DNA of 64,000 nt from Ectopseudomonas composti (GTDB lineage: Bacteria; Pseudomonadota; Gammaproteobacteria; Pseudomonadales; Pseudomonadaceae). Of the stretch, positions 8,677 to 18,606 are shown one piece after another. Below the pieces are notes generated by a model. The model had not been told where the DNA came from. It saw only the letters and a program-made list of their open reading frames with translations, and made no database searches. The position numbers were made by a program, and so were the translations under genes. The stretch lies in NCBI RefSeq assembly GCF_001567565.1, contig NZ_LSSW01000022.1, positions 124,001 to 188,000 of the forward strand. Reading direction: 5' to 3'. Every line of letters starts with the position of its first letter. Position 1 is the first letter of the stretch.

Positions 8677-8735
8677 AAAATGCTCATTTGCTACAGCAAA
8701 CTGCGCTTTCCGCATGATTTCCGCCTAGCCTGACC
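8677..8735. repeat. Decayed relative of the 21554-21691 MITE-like repeat
   Basis: The sequence shares blocks with the reverse complement of 21591-21640 in the same order: AAAATGCT, ATTT, AAACTGCGCTTT, ATTTC and GCCT, with divergent spacers between them. No terminal inverted repeats were found here. It lies in the 161-bp gap between the thiolase and FadB-like genes. I read it as a degenerate partial copy of the same family. Confidence 0.4.
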
Positions 8736-8786
8736 TTCGCTCGTGACGCCCCTGAAGCGCTCCCCGAACATTGGAAAGTGAATGAA

Positions 8787-10931
<2,145 letters not shown>

Positions 10932-10950
10932 ACCTGTTTTGCTGCAGTAG

Positions 10951-10974
10951 GTGCGCCGTGCTTCGCGGCGCAAC
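10951..10974. repeat. REP-like GC-rich hairpin
   Basis: GTGCGCCGTGCTTCGCGGCGCAAC contains GCGCCG/CGGCGC arms and resembles short palindromic units common between Pseudomonas genes. It lies directly before the terminator at 10974-11011. Confidence 0.35.
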
Positions 10975-11011
10975 CCATGAGAAACGGCCCGCTCGGGCCG
11001 TTTCTCATGGG
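10974..11011. terminator. Bidirectional hairpin terminator after the FadB-like gene
   Basis: A perfect 17-bp stem (10974-10990 with 10995-11011, arms beginning CCCATGAGAAACGGCCC) closes on loop GCTC. The stem carries internal GAAA/TTTC runs but is not followed by a pure T tract. Confidence 0.75.
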
Positions 11012-11100
11012 CATCCTCGATGCTGATCCAGTCGCTGTCAGGGCGAGCAGTGTGCGAGGCCCTTTCAAGGGAGTCATGAGGCGCCTCGATCAGCAAACGC

Positions 11101-11301
11101 TCACGCTGCCTGGCACCAGCCCTGGCGAATGCACACGGCTTCGTGGATCGCCAGCATCTCGCTGTGGCGAGTCGGCATGCGCAGGGTCAGCATGCTGCCA
11201 TCATCGAGCTGCAGAGCGGCTTCGCTCTCGAACTGCAGGCCACCGTCCTGCAGGTGGACATAGGTGACGCCGTAGGCGTCGACGCTGAGTTGGCTGTGCA
11301 T
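11101..11301 (-). CDS. Conserved-looking small protein of unknown function, 66 aa
   Basis: The ORF encodes a soluble, acidic protein beginning MHSQLSVDAYGVTYVHLQ and ending near a Cys-rich tail (VCIRQGWCQAA). AGGAGA lies seven bases upstream of the ATG, a strong ribosome site that supports a real gene. No family is recognised and no membrane segment is present. It lies 21 bp downstream of another tiny ORF (11323-11436) on the same strand, probably in one transcript. Confidence 0.65.
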   Translation of the reverse strand: MHSQLSVDAYGVTYVHLQDGGLQFESEAALQLDDGSMLTLRMPTRHSEMLAIHEAVCIRQGWCQAA

Positions 11302-11322
11302 GGCTGCTCTCCTGCGCTTGCG

Positions 11323-11436
11323 TTAGCTCGGACGTGCGTCACGGGCTGCGGGCGCTGCCTGATTCGGGCGAACCGGTGCGCTAGTCTGGAAGGCGGATGC
11401 AGCGGCGAAGCTGGCGAGTGCGGCGTAGATGCTCAT
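11323..11436 (-). CDS. Putative 37-residue peptide
   Basis: The ORF reads MSIYAALASFAAASAFQ and then a Pro/Ala-rich tail ending ARDARPS. An AAGGAAA site seven bases upstream of the ATG is good. The N-terminal half is short, hydrophobic and alanine-rich; the tail has alternating Pro/Arg. It could be a small membrane-associated peptide. The family is unknown. It appears to be the first gene of a two-gene unit with 11101-11301. Confidence 0.5.
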   Translation of the reverse strand: MSIYAALASFAAASAFQTSAPVRPNQAAPAARDARPS

Positions 11437-11581
11437 GATCGATTTCCTTCTGTGCGATGAGGGCGGCTGCCCGATGGGGTGATAGTCGCCGCGCTCACGC
11501 AATCGCAGAAGTGAATGGCATGCATGGTAACTATCGAAGCCGCTGATAACGCTTCGTCCGGCACTCGCGGTGCAATGTGAT

Positions 11582-11597
11582 GTCAATTTTAATTGAC
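11582..11597. promoter_or_regulatory. Perfect 16-bp palindrome
   Basis: GTCAATTTTAATTGAC has 7-bp arms around TT, in the AT-rich gap between the tiny leftward genes and the rightward amidotransferase. It looks like an operator for a dimeric regulator; the regulator is unknown. Confidence 0.4.
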
Positions 11598-11734
11598 GAC
11601 TGTTCGTGGCGTCGCACAGTGCCGATAATCGTGAATCAGCTTGAAAATCAGGGTTGGCTATTTCTTTGTGCGAGTTCATGTGTTAAGAAAAACGCACAAA
11701 TAACCCTCCCTCCGTGTTCACCACAGGAAACCTC

Positions 11735-12460
11735 ATGTCACTGCGTATCTGCATCCTGGAAACTGACATCCTTCGCCCCGAACTGGTCGACCAGTATCAG
11801 GGCTATGGGCGCATGTTCGAGCAACTCTTCGCTCAACAGCCGGTCGCGGCGGAGTTCAGTGTCTACAACGTGGTGGATGGGCATTACCCGCCCGATAGCG
11901 AGAAATTCGACGCTTATCTGGTGACTGGCAGCAAGGCTGATTCCTTCGGTAGTGACCCATGGATTCAGACGCTCAAGGAGTATCTGCTCGAGCGCTACAA
12001 GCGTGGCGACAAGTTGCTGGGTATCTGCTTCGGTCACCAATTGCTGGCGCTGTTGCTGGGCGGTAAGGCGGAGCGTGCCGAACAGGGCTGGGGGGTTGGC
12101 GTGCACAGTTACCGCCTGGCAGGCAAGCCGGAGTGGATGAGCCCGGCACTGGACGAGCTGCAGCTGCTGATCAGCCATCAGGACCAGGTCACCCGCCTGC
12201 CGGAGAAGGCCACGCTGCTGGCTTCCAGTGATTTCTGCCCGATCGGCGCCTACCACATCGAAGATCAGGTGCTGTGCTTCCAGGGCCATCCTGAGTTCGT
12301 TCACGATTATTCGCGAGCGCTGCTCGAGCTGCGTCAGCAGCACCTGGGCGAGAAGGTCTATCAGCAGGGTGTGGACAGTCTCCAGCATGCGCAGCAGGGC
12401 AGCGCCGTGGCTGAGTGGATGATGCGCTTCGTTGCCCAGGGCAAGCAGGCCAAGGCCTGA
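11735..12460 (+). CDS. Class I glutamine amidotransferase, GMP-synthase-like
   Basis: A 241-residue stand-alone class I glutamine amidotransferase-like protein. It has the nucleophile elbow LLGICFGHQLLA (Cys98) and FQGHPEF (His185, Glu187), the full Cys-His-Glu triad. Stand-alone members hydrolyse glutamine or gamma-glutamyl compounds; the partner or substrate is unknown. The ATG at 11735 has AGGAAA six bases upstream; an in-frame GTG at 11714 lacks one. It is monocistronic and followed by a strong terminator. Confidence 0.88.
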   Translation: MSLRICILETDILRPELVDQYQGYGRMFEQLFAQQPVAAEFSVYNVVDGHYPPDSEKFDAYLVTGSKADSFGSDPWIQTLKEYLLERYKRGDKLLGICFGHQLLALLLGGKAERAEQGWGVGVHSYRLAGKPEWMSPALDELQLLISHQDQVTRLPEKATLLASSDFCPIGAYHIEDQVLCFQGHPEFVHDYSRALLELRQQHLGEKVYQQGVDSLQHAQQGSAVAEWMMRFVAQGKQAKA

Positions 12461-12480
12461 GGTCAGTTTCTGCGAAGAAG

Positions 12481-12506
12481 AAAAAGCCCGGTTTTCCGGG
12501 CTTTTT
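12481..12506 (+). terminator. Rho-independent terminator of the amidotransferase gene
   Basis: AAAAAGCCCGG-TTTT-CCGGGCTTTTT is a perfect 11-bp stem with a T5 run. Confidence 0.9.
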
Positions 12507-12794
12507 CATGCCTGCTGAGTGAGTACGAAGCAAGGCGAGATCCGCTCGCTTCTGCTTGGCGGCGGGCTGCTGTTCAGGCCAGGTTCAGGCGATGGGTCAG
12601 CTTGTGGTTGCATTCGATACTGCCGCCATTGCCGTGGGCTTGAGAGAGGCGGGACAGGTTCTGTGCTCCAGGCCAAGAGTTGGCGTGGGCACAGAATCGT
12701 CTGAGTCATTTCGCTTGAATAACGGATGCTCGGCAGCGTCGCTATCGCTGGATCTGATGGTTGAGCTGGGTTATCCATTCGGACCGTATAGGCA

Positions 12795-13517
12795 TCAGGC
12801 CGACGCCAGTTCCCTGTCCATACTGCTGATGCACTCGCTCATGGCCTGTTGGCAGCGCTCCATCAAGGCGGGCATATCATCCAGGCTCATGCCGGCAGTG
12901 GGGATGGCAGGCAGCGAGCGAATCATGATGCGGCCGCTGTTCCAGCGATTCAGGCGCATGGCTTGGCTGTAGTTGCTCACGCACACCGGGATGATCGGCA
13001 CGCCGGCGCTGATCGCCATCTGGAACGCCCCTTTCTTGAATGGCAGCAGGCCGCGGCCGAGGTTGCGCGTGCCTTCGGGGAATACCCAGATCGAGGTGTC
13101 GCGATTGCGCAGGGTTTCGGTGGTGGTCAGCATCGCGCGCTTGGCGGCGACGGCGTTGCTGCGATCGATCAGCACGTTACCGGCCAGCCAGTACAGCTGA
13201 CCGAAGAATGGCACCCACTTGAGGCTCTGCTTGCCAATGCTCACGGTGCGCTGCGGCACCACGCGTCCGAGCACGTACAGATCGAAGTTGGACTGGTGGT
13301 TGGCGATGATCACGCAGGAACGCTGGTGCTCCAGTAGCGGGCGTACATCGGTCTTCAGCTTCAGGCGCAGCAGGCACAGCGCGGGCAGCGAATAGAGGCG
13401 GGCGCAGAGGCGGCTGTTGTCCGGGTTGAACGGGCGACACAGGCCGATCAGCAGACCCAGGAGACCGGCCAGAATGAAATGCACGCCCATCAGCAGCATG
13501 CGCAAAACGAAGAGCAT
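12795..13517 (-). CDS. plsC: 1-acyl-sn-glycerol-3-phosphate acyltransferase
   Basis: A 240-residue inner-membrane acyltransferase that adds the second acyl chain to lysophosphatidic acid in phospholipid synthesis. It has an N-terminal hydrophobic helix (about residues 5-28), the NHQSNFD catalytic box (His74 and Asp79, HX4D) and the glycerol-phosphate-binding FPEGTRN (146-152). Block III GVPIIPV is also present. The length is typical for PlsC. Pseudomonas carry several PlsC paralogues, so which one this is remains open. The downstream 288 bp (12507-12794) hold only an 8-bp inverted repeat (TTCTGTGC/GCACAGAA, 12659-12696). Confidence 0.9.
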   Translation of the reverse strand: MLFVLRMLLMGVHFILAGLLGLLIGLCRPFNPDNSRLCARLYSLPALCLLRLKLKTDVRPLLEHQRSCVIIANHQSNFDLYVLGRVVPQRTVSIGKQSLKWVPFFGQLYWLAGNVLIDRSNAVAAKRAMLTTTETLRNRDTSIWVFPEGTRNLGRGLLPFKKGAFQMAISAGVPIIPVCVSNYSQAMRLNRWNSGRIMIRSLPAIPTAGMSLDDMPALMERCQQAMSECISSMDRELASA

Positions 13518-13654
13518 TGGGGAGAACCATCGGAGGAGGGGCGCGCAGTGTACGGACGTTCACTCTGCCGGGCAATTGCTTGAAACCTGCGCCTGGTGTC
13601 GGCTAACGTCCTGAATTGTCGCAGAACTTGTCGGTTTCCGTGGTCCATGTAGAA

Positions 13655-13674
13655 AGGGCGCCTCACGGCGCCCT
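13655..13674 (-). terminator. Terminator of alaC
   Basis: AGGGCGCC-TCAC-GGCGCCCT is an 8-bp stem followed on the minus strand by TTTCT, seven bases past the alaC stop. Confidence 0.75.
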
Positions 13675-13681
13675 CTGCGCT

Positions 13682-14911
13682 TTACTCGGTCTCTGCCTTG
13701 GCCGGCTTGCCTGGCAGCAAACCGTCGGCACGGAACATCGCCTTGATGCCGCGCAGTGCCTGACGGCTACGGTCCTGATTCTCGATCAGGGCGAAGCGCA
13801 CGTGGTCGTCGCCATAGTCACCAAAACCGAGGCCGGGCGAGACGCAGACCTTGGCCTCGGCCAGCAGCTTTTTGGCGAACTCCAGCGAGCCCAGGTGAGC
13901 GTAGGCCTCGGGAATCTTCGCCCAGATGTACATCGAGGCCTTGGGCTTCTCCACCATCCAGCCGATCTCGTGCAGGCCCTTGACCAGCAGGTTGCGGCGC
14001 TGGCGGTACTGCTCGGCGATGTCCAGCACGCACTGCTGGTCACCTTCCAGGGCGGCGATGGCTGCCACTTGCAGCGGGGTGAAGGTGCCGTAGTCGTGGT
14101 AGCTCTTGATTCGCGCCAGGGCGCTGACCAGCTCCGGGTTGCCGACCATGAAGCCGATGCGCCAGCCGGCCATGTTGTAGCTCTTGGACAGGGTGAAGAA
14201 CTCCACCGCGATGTCCTTGGCGCCGGGCACCTGCATGATCGACGGGGCTTTCCAGCCATCGTAGACGATGTCGGCATAGGCCAGGTCATGCACCACCAGT
14301 ACGTCGTATTGCTTGGCCAGGGTTACCACGCGCTCGAAGAAATCCAGCTCCACGCACTGGGCCGTGGGGTTGGAGGGGAAGCCGAGGATCATCATCTTCG
14401 GCTTGGGAATCGATTCGCGGATGGCGCGTTCCAGTTCGGCGAAGAAGTCCACGCCCGGCACCAGGGGGACGGAGCGCACCTGGGCGCCGGCGATCACCGC
14501 ACCGTAGATGTGGATCGGATAGCTGGGGTTGGGCACCAGCACGGTATCGCCATGATCCAGGGTGGCCAGCATCAGGTGCGCCAGGCCTTCCTTGGAGCCG
14601 ATGGTGACGATGGCTTCGCTTTCCGGATCGATCTCCACGTCGTAGCGGTCCTTGTACCAGCGCGAGATGGCGCGGCGCAGGCGCGGAATACCGCGGGAGG
14701 TGGAGTAGCCGTGGGTGTCTTCACGCTGAGCGACCTGCACGAGCTTGTCGACGATGTGCGGCGGAGTCGCGCCATCGGGGTTGCCCATGGAGAAGTCGAT
14801 GATGTCCTCGCCGCGACGGCGTGCTGCCATCTTCAGTTCGGCGGTGATGTTGAAGACGTAGGGGGGGAGACGATCGATGCGCGCAAAGCGGCGCTTGGCA
14901 TTGTCAGCCAT
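13682..14911 (-). CDS. alaC: Alanine transaminase, AlaC/YfdZ type
   Basis: A 409-residue fold-type I PLP aminotransferase. Visible motifs are [12 protein letters not shown] (about 41-52), [58 protein letters not shown] (PLP ring-binding Asp/Tyr) and [13 protein letters not shown] with the Schiff-base Lys243. This set matches AlaC, which interconverts pyruvate/glutamate and alanine/2-oxoglutarate. The start [21 protein letters not shown] at 14911 has GAGGAAA upstream; a longer in-frame start at 14980 is rejected. Own terminator downstream. Confidence 0.9.
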   Translation of the reverse strand: MADNAKRRFARIDRLPPYVFNITAELKMAARRRGEDIIDFSMGNPDGATPPHIVDKLVQVAQREDTHGYSTSRGIPRLRRAISRWYKDRYDVEIDPESEAIVTIGSKEGLAHLMLATLDHGDTVLVPNPSYPIHIYGAVIAGAQVRSVPLVPGVDFFAELERAIRESIPKPKMMILGFPSNPTAQCVELDFFERVVTLAKQYDVLVVHDLAYADIVYDGWKAPSIMQVPGAKDIAVEFFTLSKSYNMAGWRIGFMVGNPELVSALARIKSYHDYGTFTPLQVAAIAALEGDQQCVLDIAEQYRQRRNLLVKGLHEIGWMVEKPKASMYIWAKIPEAYAHLGSLEFAKKLLAEAKVCVSPGLGFGDYGDDHVRFALIENQDRSRQALRGIKAMFRADGLLPGKPAKAETE

Positions 14912-15044
14912 GATTTCCTCGGATACGTAAGCGCCCGGAACCGTCCGAGCGACGCTGGCCACCGCTGTGGCCGGTGGCAAAGATAAGGGCTGTCGAGCTT
15001 GGCTGTCCAGTGCAGTTGTCGGCGAAAATAGCGCAGCAGTCGCT

Positions 15045-16394
15045 TCAGCTCAGCTCGTTTTTCAAGCGCAGCAGCAAGGCGCCGAGTGCTTTCACAGCGG
15101 CATCTTCGGTGCGCCAGGAGCAGAGACTCAGGCGAAAGGCGGGGCGCCCCTGCCAGACGGTCGGTCCGAACCAGACTTCGCCGGAGGCCTGGGCTGCCTG
15201 GCGAATGGCGATGGTCTGTTCGTCTGAATCGCCACGCACCAAGACCTGGTTCAGCACAACCCGATTGAGTACTTGATAGCCGGCGTTGCGCAGTGTGCCG
15301 GCCAGTTCTTCAGCCTGGCGGATATGGCGGTCGATCATCGCTTGCAGACCTGTGCGGCCCAGATAGGCCAGGGCCGCCCAGATGGCGATGCCCCGGGCGC
15401 GGCGAGAGAACTCCAGCGTCAGGTTTTTCTGTGCATCCTTGCTCGCCGAGGCGTAGGCGGCATCGCTGTTCATCGCGACGGCCAGTGCATCGGCGTCACG
15501 GCAGATCGCCATGGCGCAGTCGTAGGGGGTGTTCAGCCATTTGTGTCCATCGGTCGTCCAGCTATCCGCCAGCTCGACGCCCTCGAGCAAGTGCGCCGAG
15601 GATGATGCGCGCGCCCAGAGGCCGAACGCGCCATCGACATGCACCCAGGCGTTAGCCTTGCGGGCGACGGCAATCAGCTCGGCAAAAGGGTCGAACTCGC
15701 CGGTATTGACCTCGCCGGCCTGCAAGATCAGCAGCGTGCGCTCATCCAGTTCAGGGAGGCGGGCCGGGTCGATACGCCCGTACTCGTCCACGGGGGCGTA
15801 GTGCAGGTGGTTCATGCCGAAGCCGAGCACGCGCAGCGCTTTCTTCACCGTGATGTGCGCCGTTTCCGCAAGTACGACGCGGATCTGCGGTGCGCCGAGC
15901 AATCCGTCACCATCGAAATCCCAGCCCTGGCGGGCCAGTAGCGTGCGCCGTGCAGCGCAAATACAGGCCAGGGTGCAGGCGGTTGCACTGGTGCCAAAGC
16001 CCACCGCGCTCTGATCCGGTAGCCCCAGCGCTTGGCAGACCCAGCGTCCGGCAATCTTTTCCAGCCGATCAGCGACTGGAGAATTGTCGAAGGACGAGGC
16101 GCATTGATCCCAGGCCAGTACCAGGCGTTCGGCAGCGGCTGCCACTGGCAGCGTCGCGCCGATGACGAAGCCGAAGTAGCGCGCAGCATTGCTCGCCACG
16201 GTGGCCGGTGAGCCAATCTCGTCGAGTTGGCGCAGCACCTGCTCGGCATCGCCGCCATCCTCCGGCAGGCTCTGGTCGAAAGTGGCCAGGGCCGCGAGGG
16301 CCTGGGCGTCGGGGAAGACCCGCCGTCCGTCAAGGCTGTCCAGGTAGGCGAGAGCTCGTCGATCGGCTTCTGCCAGCAGATTGCGTTCGTTCAT
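15045..16394 (-). CDS. PLP-dependent group II decarboxylase-like protein
   Basis: A 449-residue fold-type I PLP enzyme of the glutamate/aromatic amino-acid decarboxylase group. Features are [34 protein letters not shown] (His180, stacks on PLP), [12 protein letters not shown] (Asp254) and the Schiff-base motif [13 protein letters not shown] (Lys285). It could decarboxylate an aromatic or acidic amino acid, but the substrate cannot be assigned. It is monocistronic; its upstream gap holds four TACAGT repeats (16483-16543), which suggests a dedicated regulator encoded elsewhere. Confidence 0.88.
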   Translation of the reverse strand: MNERNLLAEADRRALAYLDSLDGRRVFPDAQALAALATFDQSLPEDGGDAEQVLRQLDEIGSPATVASNAARYFGFVIGATLPVAAAAERLVLAWDQCASSFDNSPVADRLEKIAGRWVCQALGLPDQSAVGFGTSATACTLACICAARRTLLARQGWDFDGDGLLGAPQIRVVLAETAHITVKKALRVLGFGMNHLHYAPVDEYGRIDPARLPELDERTLLILQAGEVNTGEFDPFAELIAVARKANAWVHVDGAFGLWARASSSAHLLEGVELADSWTTDGHKWLNTPYDCAMAICRDADALAVAMNSDAAYASASKDAQKNLTLEFSRRARGIAIWAALAYLGRTGLQAMIDRHIRQAEELAGTLRNAGYQVLNRVVLNQVLVRGDSDEQTIAIRQAAQASGEVWFGPTVWQGRPAFRLSLCSWRTEDAAVKALGALLLRLKNELS

Positions 16395-16482
16395 GGGCTG
16401 TACTCGGTATAGGGCTGAGACCGCTTACCCTAGCCGAGGCGCGCCGGGCGGGGCATACACAGGCGCCAGCGAAGGCGACTGC

Positions 16483-16543
16483 TACAGTTGCCCGAGTGAT
16501 ACAGTCTGAACCGATACAGTGCACTGTTTCAGCGGTACAGTTG
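16483..16543 (-). promoter_or_regulatory. TACAGT repeat array upstream of the PLP decarboxylase
   Basis: Four direct TACAGT copies start at 16483, 16500, 16515 and 16536. The third is part of the perfect palindrome ACAGTGCACTGT (16516-16527). The array occupies the 150-bp gap between nasT and the decarboxylase start. Repeated short direct sites are typical of MocR/GntR regulators, which often control PLP-enzyme genes; that link is inference. Confidence 0.55.
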
Positions 16544-16544
16544 C

Positions 16545-17123
16545 TCAGCCGCCGAGCATGTCGTGCATGGCGATGATCTGTTCGGCCACCTGGATCAGCT
16601 TCTGCTGGCGGCTCATGGCCTGGCGCCGCATCAGGGTATAGGCCTCCTCTTCGTCGCAGCTCTTCATCTTCATCAGCAGGCCCTTGGCCAGTTCCACGCG
16701 CTTGCGTTCGGCCAGCTGCGCATCACGTGCCTGCAACTGCGCACGCAGCGCCTGGTCGCTTTCGAAGCGGGCCATGGCCACGTCGAGAATCGGCTGCAGG
16801 CGCTGGGCATGGATGCCTTCGACGATGTAGGCGCTGACGCCGCTCTGGATCGCCTGACGCATCACGCCGGGGTCATGCTCGTCGGTGAACATGACGATCG
16901 GACGCGGCTGGTCGCGGCTGACCAGCACCACCTGTTCCATCACATCGCGTCCGGGGGATTCGGTATCGATCAGAATCACGTCCGGACGCACCGCCTCGAC
17001 GCGCTCGGGCAGGTCGATGGTCAGGCCGGATTCGTCGATGACCTCGAAACCCGCCTCGATCAGCGCGCATTTCAGGCGGCCGACTTTCTTGGGGGTATCG
17101 TTGATCAGCAGGATACGCAGCAT
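16545..17123 (-). CDS. nasT: ANTAR-domain nitrate response regulator NasT
   Basis: A 192-residue regulator with an N-terminal receiver-like domain (LLINDTPKKVGRL, VILIDTESPGRD, SGVSAYIVEGI) and a C-terminal ANTAR RNA-binding domain (about 130-190) with ELAKGLLMKMKSCDEEEAYTLMRRQAMSRQQKLIQ as its core. In known systems NasT binds two-hexaloop leader RNAs and prevents transcription termination; NasS holds it inactive until nitrate or nitrite binds NasS. The gene follows nasS by 18 bp. A matching RNA target is visible in the leader of nasS itself (18448-18493). The nas structural genes are not next to it in this window. Confidence 0.92.
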   Translation of the reverse strand: MLRILLINDTPKKVGRLKCALIEAGFEVIDESGLTIDLPERVEAVRPDVILIDTESPGRDVMEQVVLVSRDQPRPIVMFTDEHDPGVMRQAIQSGVSAYIVEGIHAQRLQPILDVAMARFESDQALRAQLQARDAQLAERKRVELAKGLLMKMKSCDEEEAYTLMRRQAMSRQQKLIQVAEQIIAMHDMLGG

Positions 17124-17141
17124 CGATGGCTCTCCGGGCAG

Positions 17142-18353
17142 TTACAGGGCGACAGCCGGGCCGTCGGCCAGGGCGTGGAGGCGAAAGCTGCGGGCGTAGG
17201 CGGCTGGATCGCTGCCGTCCCAGCAGGTGCCGTCCTGCAGGATCGAGCGGCGCATCTCGCTCGGCACTGCAATGCCCAGTGCCGTGGCGGCCTCGCGGTA
17301 CAGGGCCAGTTGCTGCACCTGACGGGCTACGCCCAGGTAGTCGGGGTCGCTGCGTAGCAGGCCCCAGCGGCGGAACTGGGTCATGAACCACATGGCGTCG
17401 GACAGGTACGGCTGATTGACCAGGCCGCCGGCGTGGAAGCGCAGTGGGTGCTCGTCCTGCCAGGCGTGGCCGAGGCCGTTCTGATACTGGCCGAGGAAGC
17501 GTGGTGTGATCGCTGAAACCGGGGCGTTGACGTATTCGCTGCCGCTCAGCAGCAGGGCGGTGCTGCGTTTGTTCTCTTCGCTTTCGTCGATAAAGCGCGC
17601 GGCCTCGAGCACGGCCATGATCAGGGCGCGGGCGGTGTTGGGGTTCTGCTGGGCGAAGGCGCGGGTGCAGCCCAGCACCTTCTCCGGGTGATCCGGCCAG
17701 ATCGCCTGGATGGTGGTGACGGTGCAGCCGAGCTGCTCATCGACGGCCTTGGCGGTCCAGGGTTCGCCGACGCAGAAACCGTCGATGCGCTCGGCCTGCA
17801 GGTGCTCGATCATCTGCGGTGGAGGCACCACCACGCTGTCGACGTCGCGCAGGGGGTGAATGCCCTGGCTGGCCAGCCAGTAGTAGAGCCACATGGCGTG
17901 GGTGCCGGTGGGAAAGGTCTGGGCGAAGGTCAGGTGTGCTTCATGCTGGTGCACGTATTGGTGCAGTGCCTCGCCATTGGTCACGCCGGCCGCTTGCAGG
18001 GTGTGCGACAGGTTGATGCTCTGGCCGTTCTGGTTCAGCCCCATGAGTACGGCCATATCGGTTGCCGGAGCGCCGCCAAGGCCAAGCTGCACGCCGTAGA
18101 TCAGGCCGTACAGGCTATGGGCGGCGTCCAGCTCACCGCTGAGCAGGCGGTCGCGCAGGCCGGCCCAGGACGTCTGGCGTTTCAGCCTGATGCTCAGTCC
18201 GTATTTCTCGGCGAAGCCCTGAGTGGCGGCCACCACCACCGAGGCCGAATCGCTCAGCGCCATGAAGCCGATGTCCAGCACGCTCTTTTCCGGAGCGTCG
18301 CTGCCCCAGGACCAGGTCAGGGCGTCGCTGCGAGGGGTTTCGTGTTCGCTCAT
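17142..18353 (-). CDS. nasS: Nitrate sensor NasS (NrtA/CmpA-like binding protein)
   Basis: A 403-residue protein homologous to the NrtA/CmpA substrate-binding components but without a signal peptide (MSEHETPRSDALTWSWGSD), so it is cytoplasmic as expected for NasS. Conserved parts are IGFMALSDSASVVVAATQGFAEKYGL, QTSWAGLRDRLLSGELDAAHSLYG and DGFCVGEPWTAKAV (about 195-208). It senses nitrate/nitrite and sequesters NasT in their absence. It heads the nasS-nasT operon. The leader contains a sigma-54 promoter, two ANTAR-type hairpins and a terminator, pointing to autoregulation. Confidence 0.92.
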   Translation of the reverse strand: MSEHETPRSDALTWSWGSDAPEKSVLDIGFMALSDSASVVVAATQGFAEKYGLSIRLKRQTSWAGLRDRLLSGELDAAHSLYGLIYGVQLGLGGAPATDMAVLMGLNQNGQSINLSHTLQAAGVTNGEALHQYVHQHEAHLTFAQTFPTGTHAMWLYYWLASQGIHPLRDVDSVVVPPPQMIEHLQAERIDGFCVGEPWTAKAVDEQLGCTVTTIQAIWPDHPEKVLGCTRAFAQQNPNTARALIMAVLEAARFIDESEENKRSTALLLSGSEYVNAPVSAITPRFLGQYQNGLGHAWQDEHPLRFHAGGLVNQPYLSDAMWFMTQFRRWGLLRSDPDYLGVARQVQQLALYREAATALGIAVPSEMRRSILQDGTCWDGSDPAAYARSFRLHALADGPAVAL

Positions 18354-18405
18354 GCTGCTTCCTTAGGCTCACCAGAGGGGGCTTGGCTCGCCGATGGCTG
18401 GCCAC

Positions 18406-18457
18406 AAAAAAGCGTCGTACCGAACCCTGGCGCGAAAGGCCGGGATCGATACGACGC
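18406..18457 (-). terminator. Intrinsic terminator in the nasS leader
   Basis: On the minus strand GCGTCGTA...TACGACGC (18457-18450 with 18419-18412) extends inward through TCGA/TCGG and CCCGGC/GCC-A-GGG to a long stem with one T-T mismatch and one bulged A, followed by TTTTTT (18411-18406). It ends 52 bp before the nasS start codon, so it must be overcome for nasS to be expressed from an upstream promoter. Confidence 0.85.
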
Positions 18458-18493
18458 CGTTGTCGATCAAGCCATTCCGTCGTTGGAAAGGCT
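18448..18493 (-). promoter_or_regulatory. ANTAR-type two-hexaloop antiterminator RNA
   Basis: Hairpin P1 (18493-18470): AGCC/GGCT and TTCC/GGAA stems around a U-U mismatch, loop AACGAC. Hairpin P2 (18468-18448): GAT/ATC and CGAC/GTCG stems with one bulged U, loop AACGGC. Both six-base loops have A1 and G4, the conserved recognition bases for ANTAR proteins, and a single base separates the hairpins. The 3' side of P2 is the 5' arm of the terminator at 18406-18457, so P2 and the terminator exclude each other. Confidence 0.8.
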
Positions 18494-18509
18494 GTTTGTA
18501 TCCTGATGA

Positions 18510-18525
18510 AGCAAGGCATATGCCA
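18510..18525 (-). promoter_or_regulatory. Sigma-54 promoter for nasST
   Basis: TGGCATATGCCTTGCT matches TGGCAC-N5-TTGCW with one mismatch and has exact GG-N10-GC spacing. The predicted start is about 18499, just upstream of hairpin P1, which gives a leader of about 146 nt. NtrC is the likely activator; no NtrC site was identified. Confidence 0.65.
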
Positions 18526-18565
18526 GTCTGCCAGGTGGCTGGCTGTCAGGAGCGATTGGCCATAA

Positions 18566-18592
18566 AAAAGCCCCGCACGAGGCGGGGCTTTT
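18566..18592 (-). terminator. Terminator of acnB
   Basis: AAAAGCCCCGC-ACGAG-GCGGGGCTTTT is an 11-bp stem with a T run on both strands, 14 bp after the acnB stop. Confidence 0.9.
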
Positions 18593-18606
18593 CTGTAACG
18601 CGTGGA

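Noticed and set aside
12659-12696. TTCTGTGC/GCACAGAA inverted repeat as a terminator for plsC
   Set aside because: The 22-bp loop and lack of a T tract make it a poor terminator; it is only mentioned with plsC.
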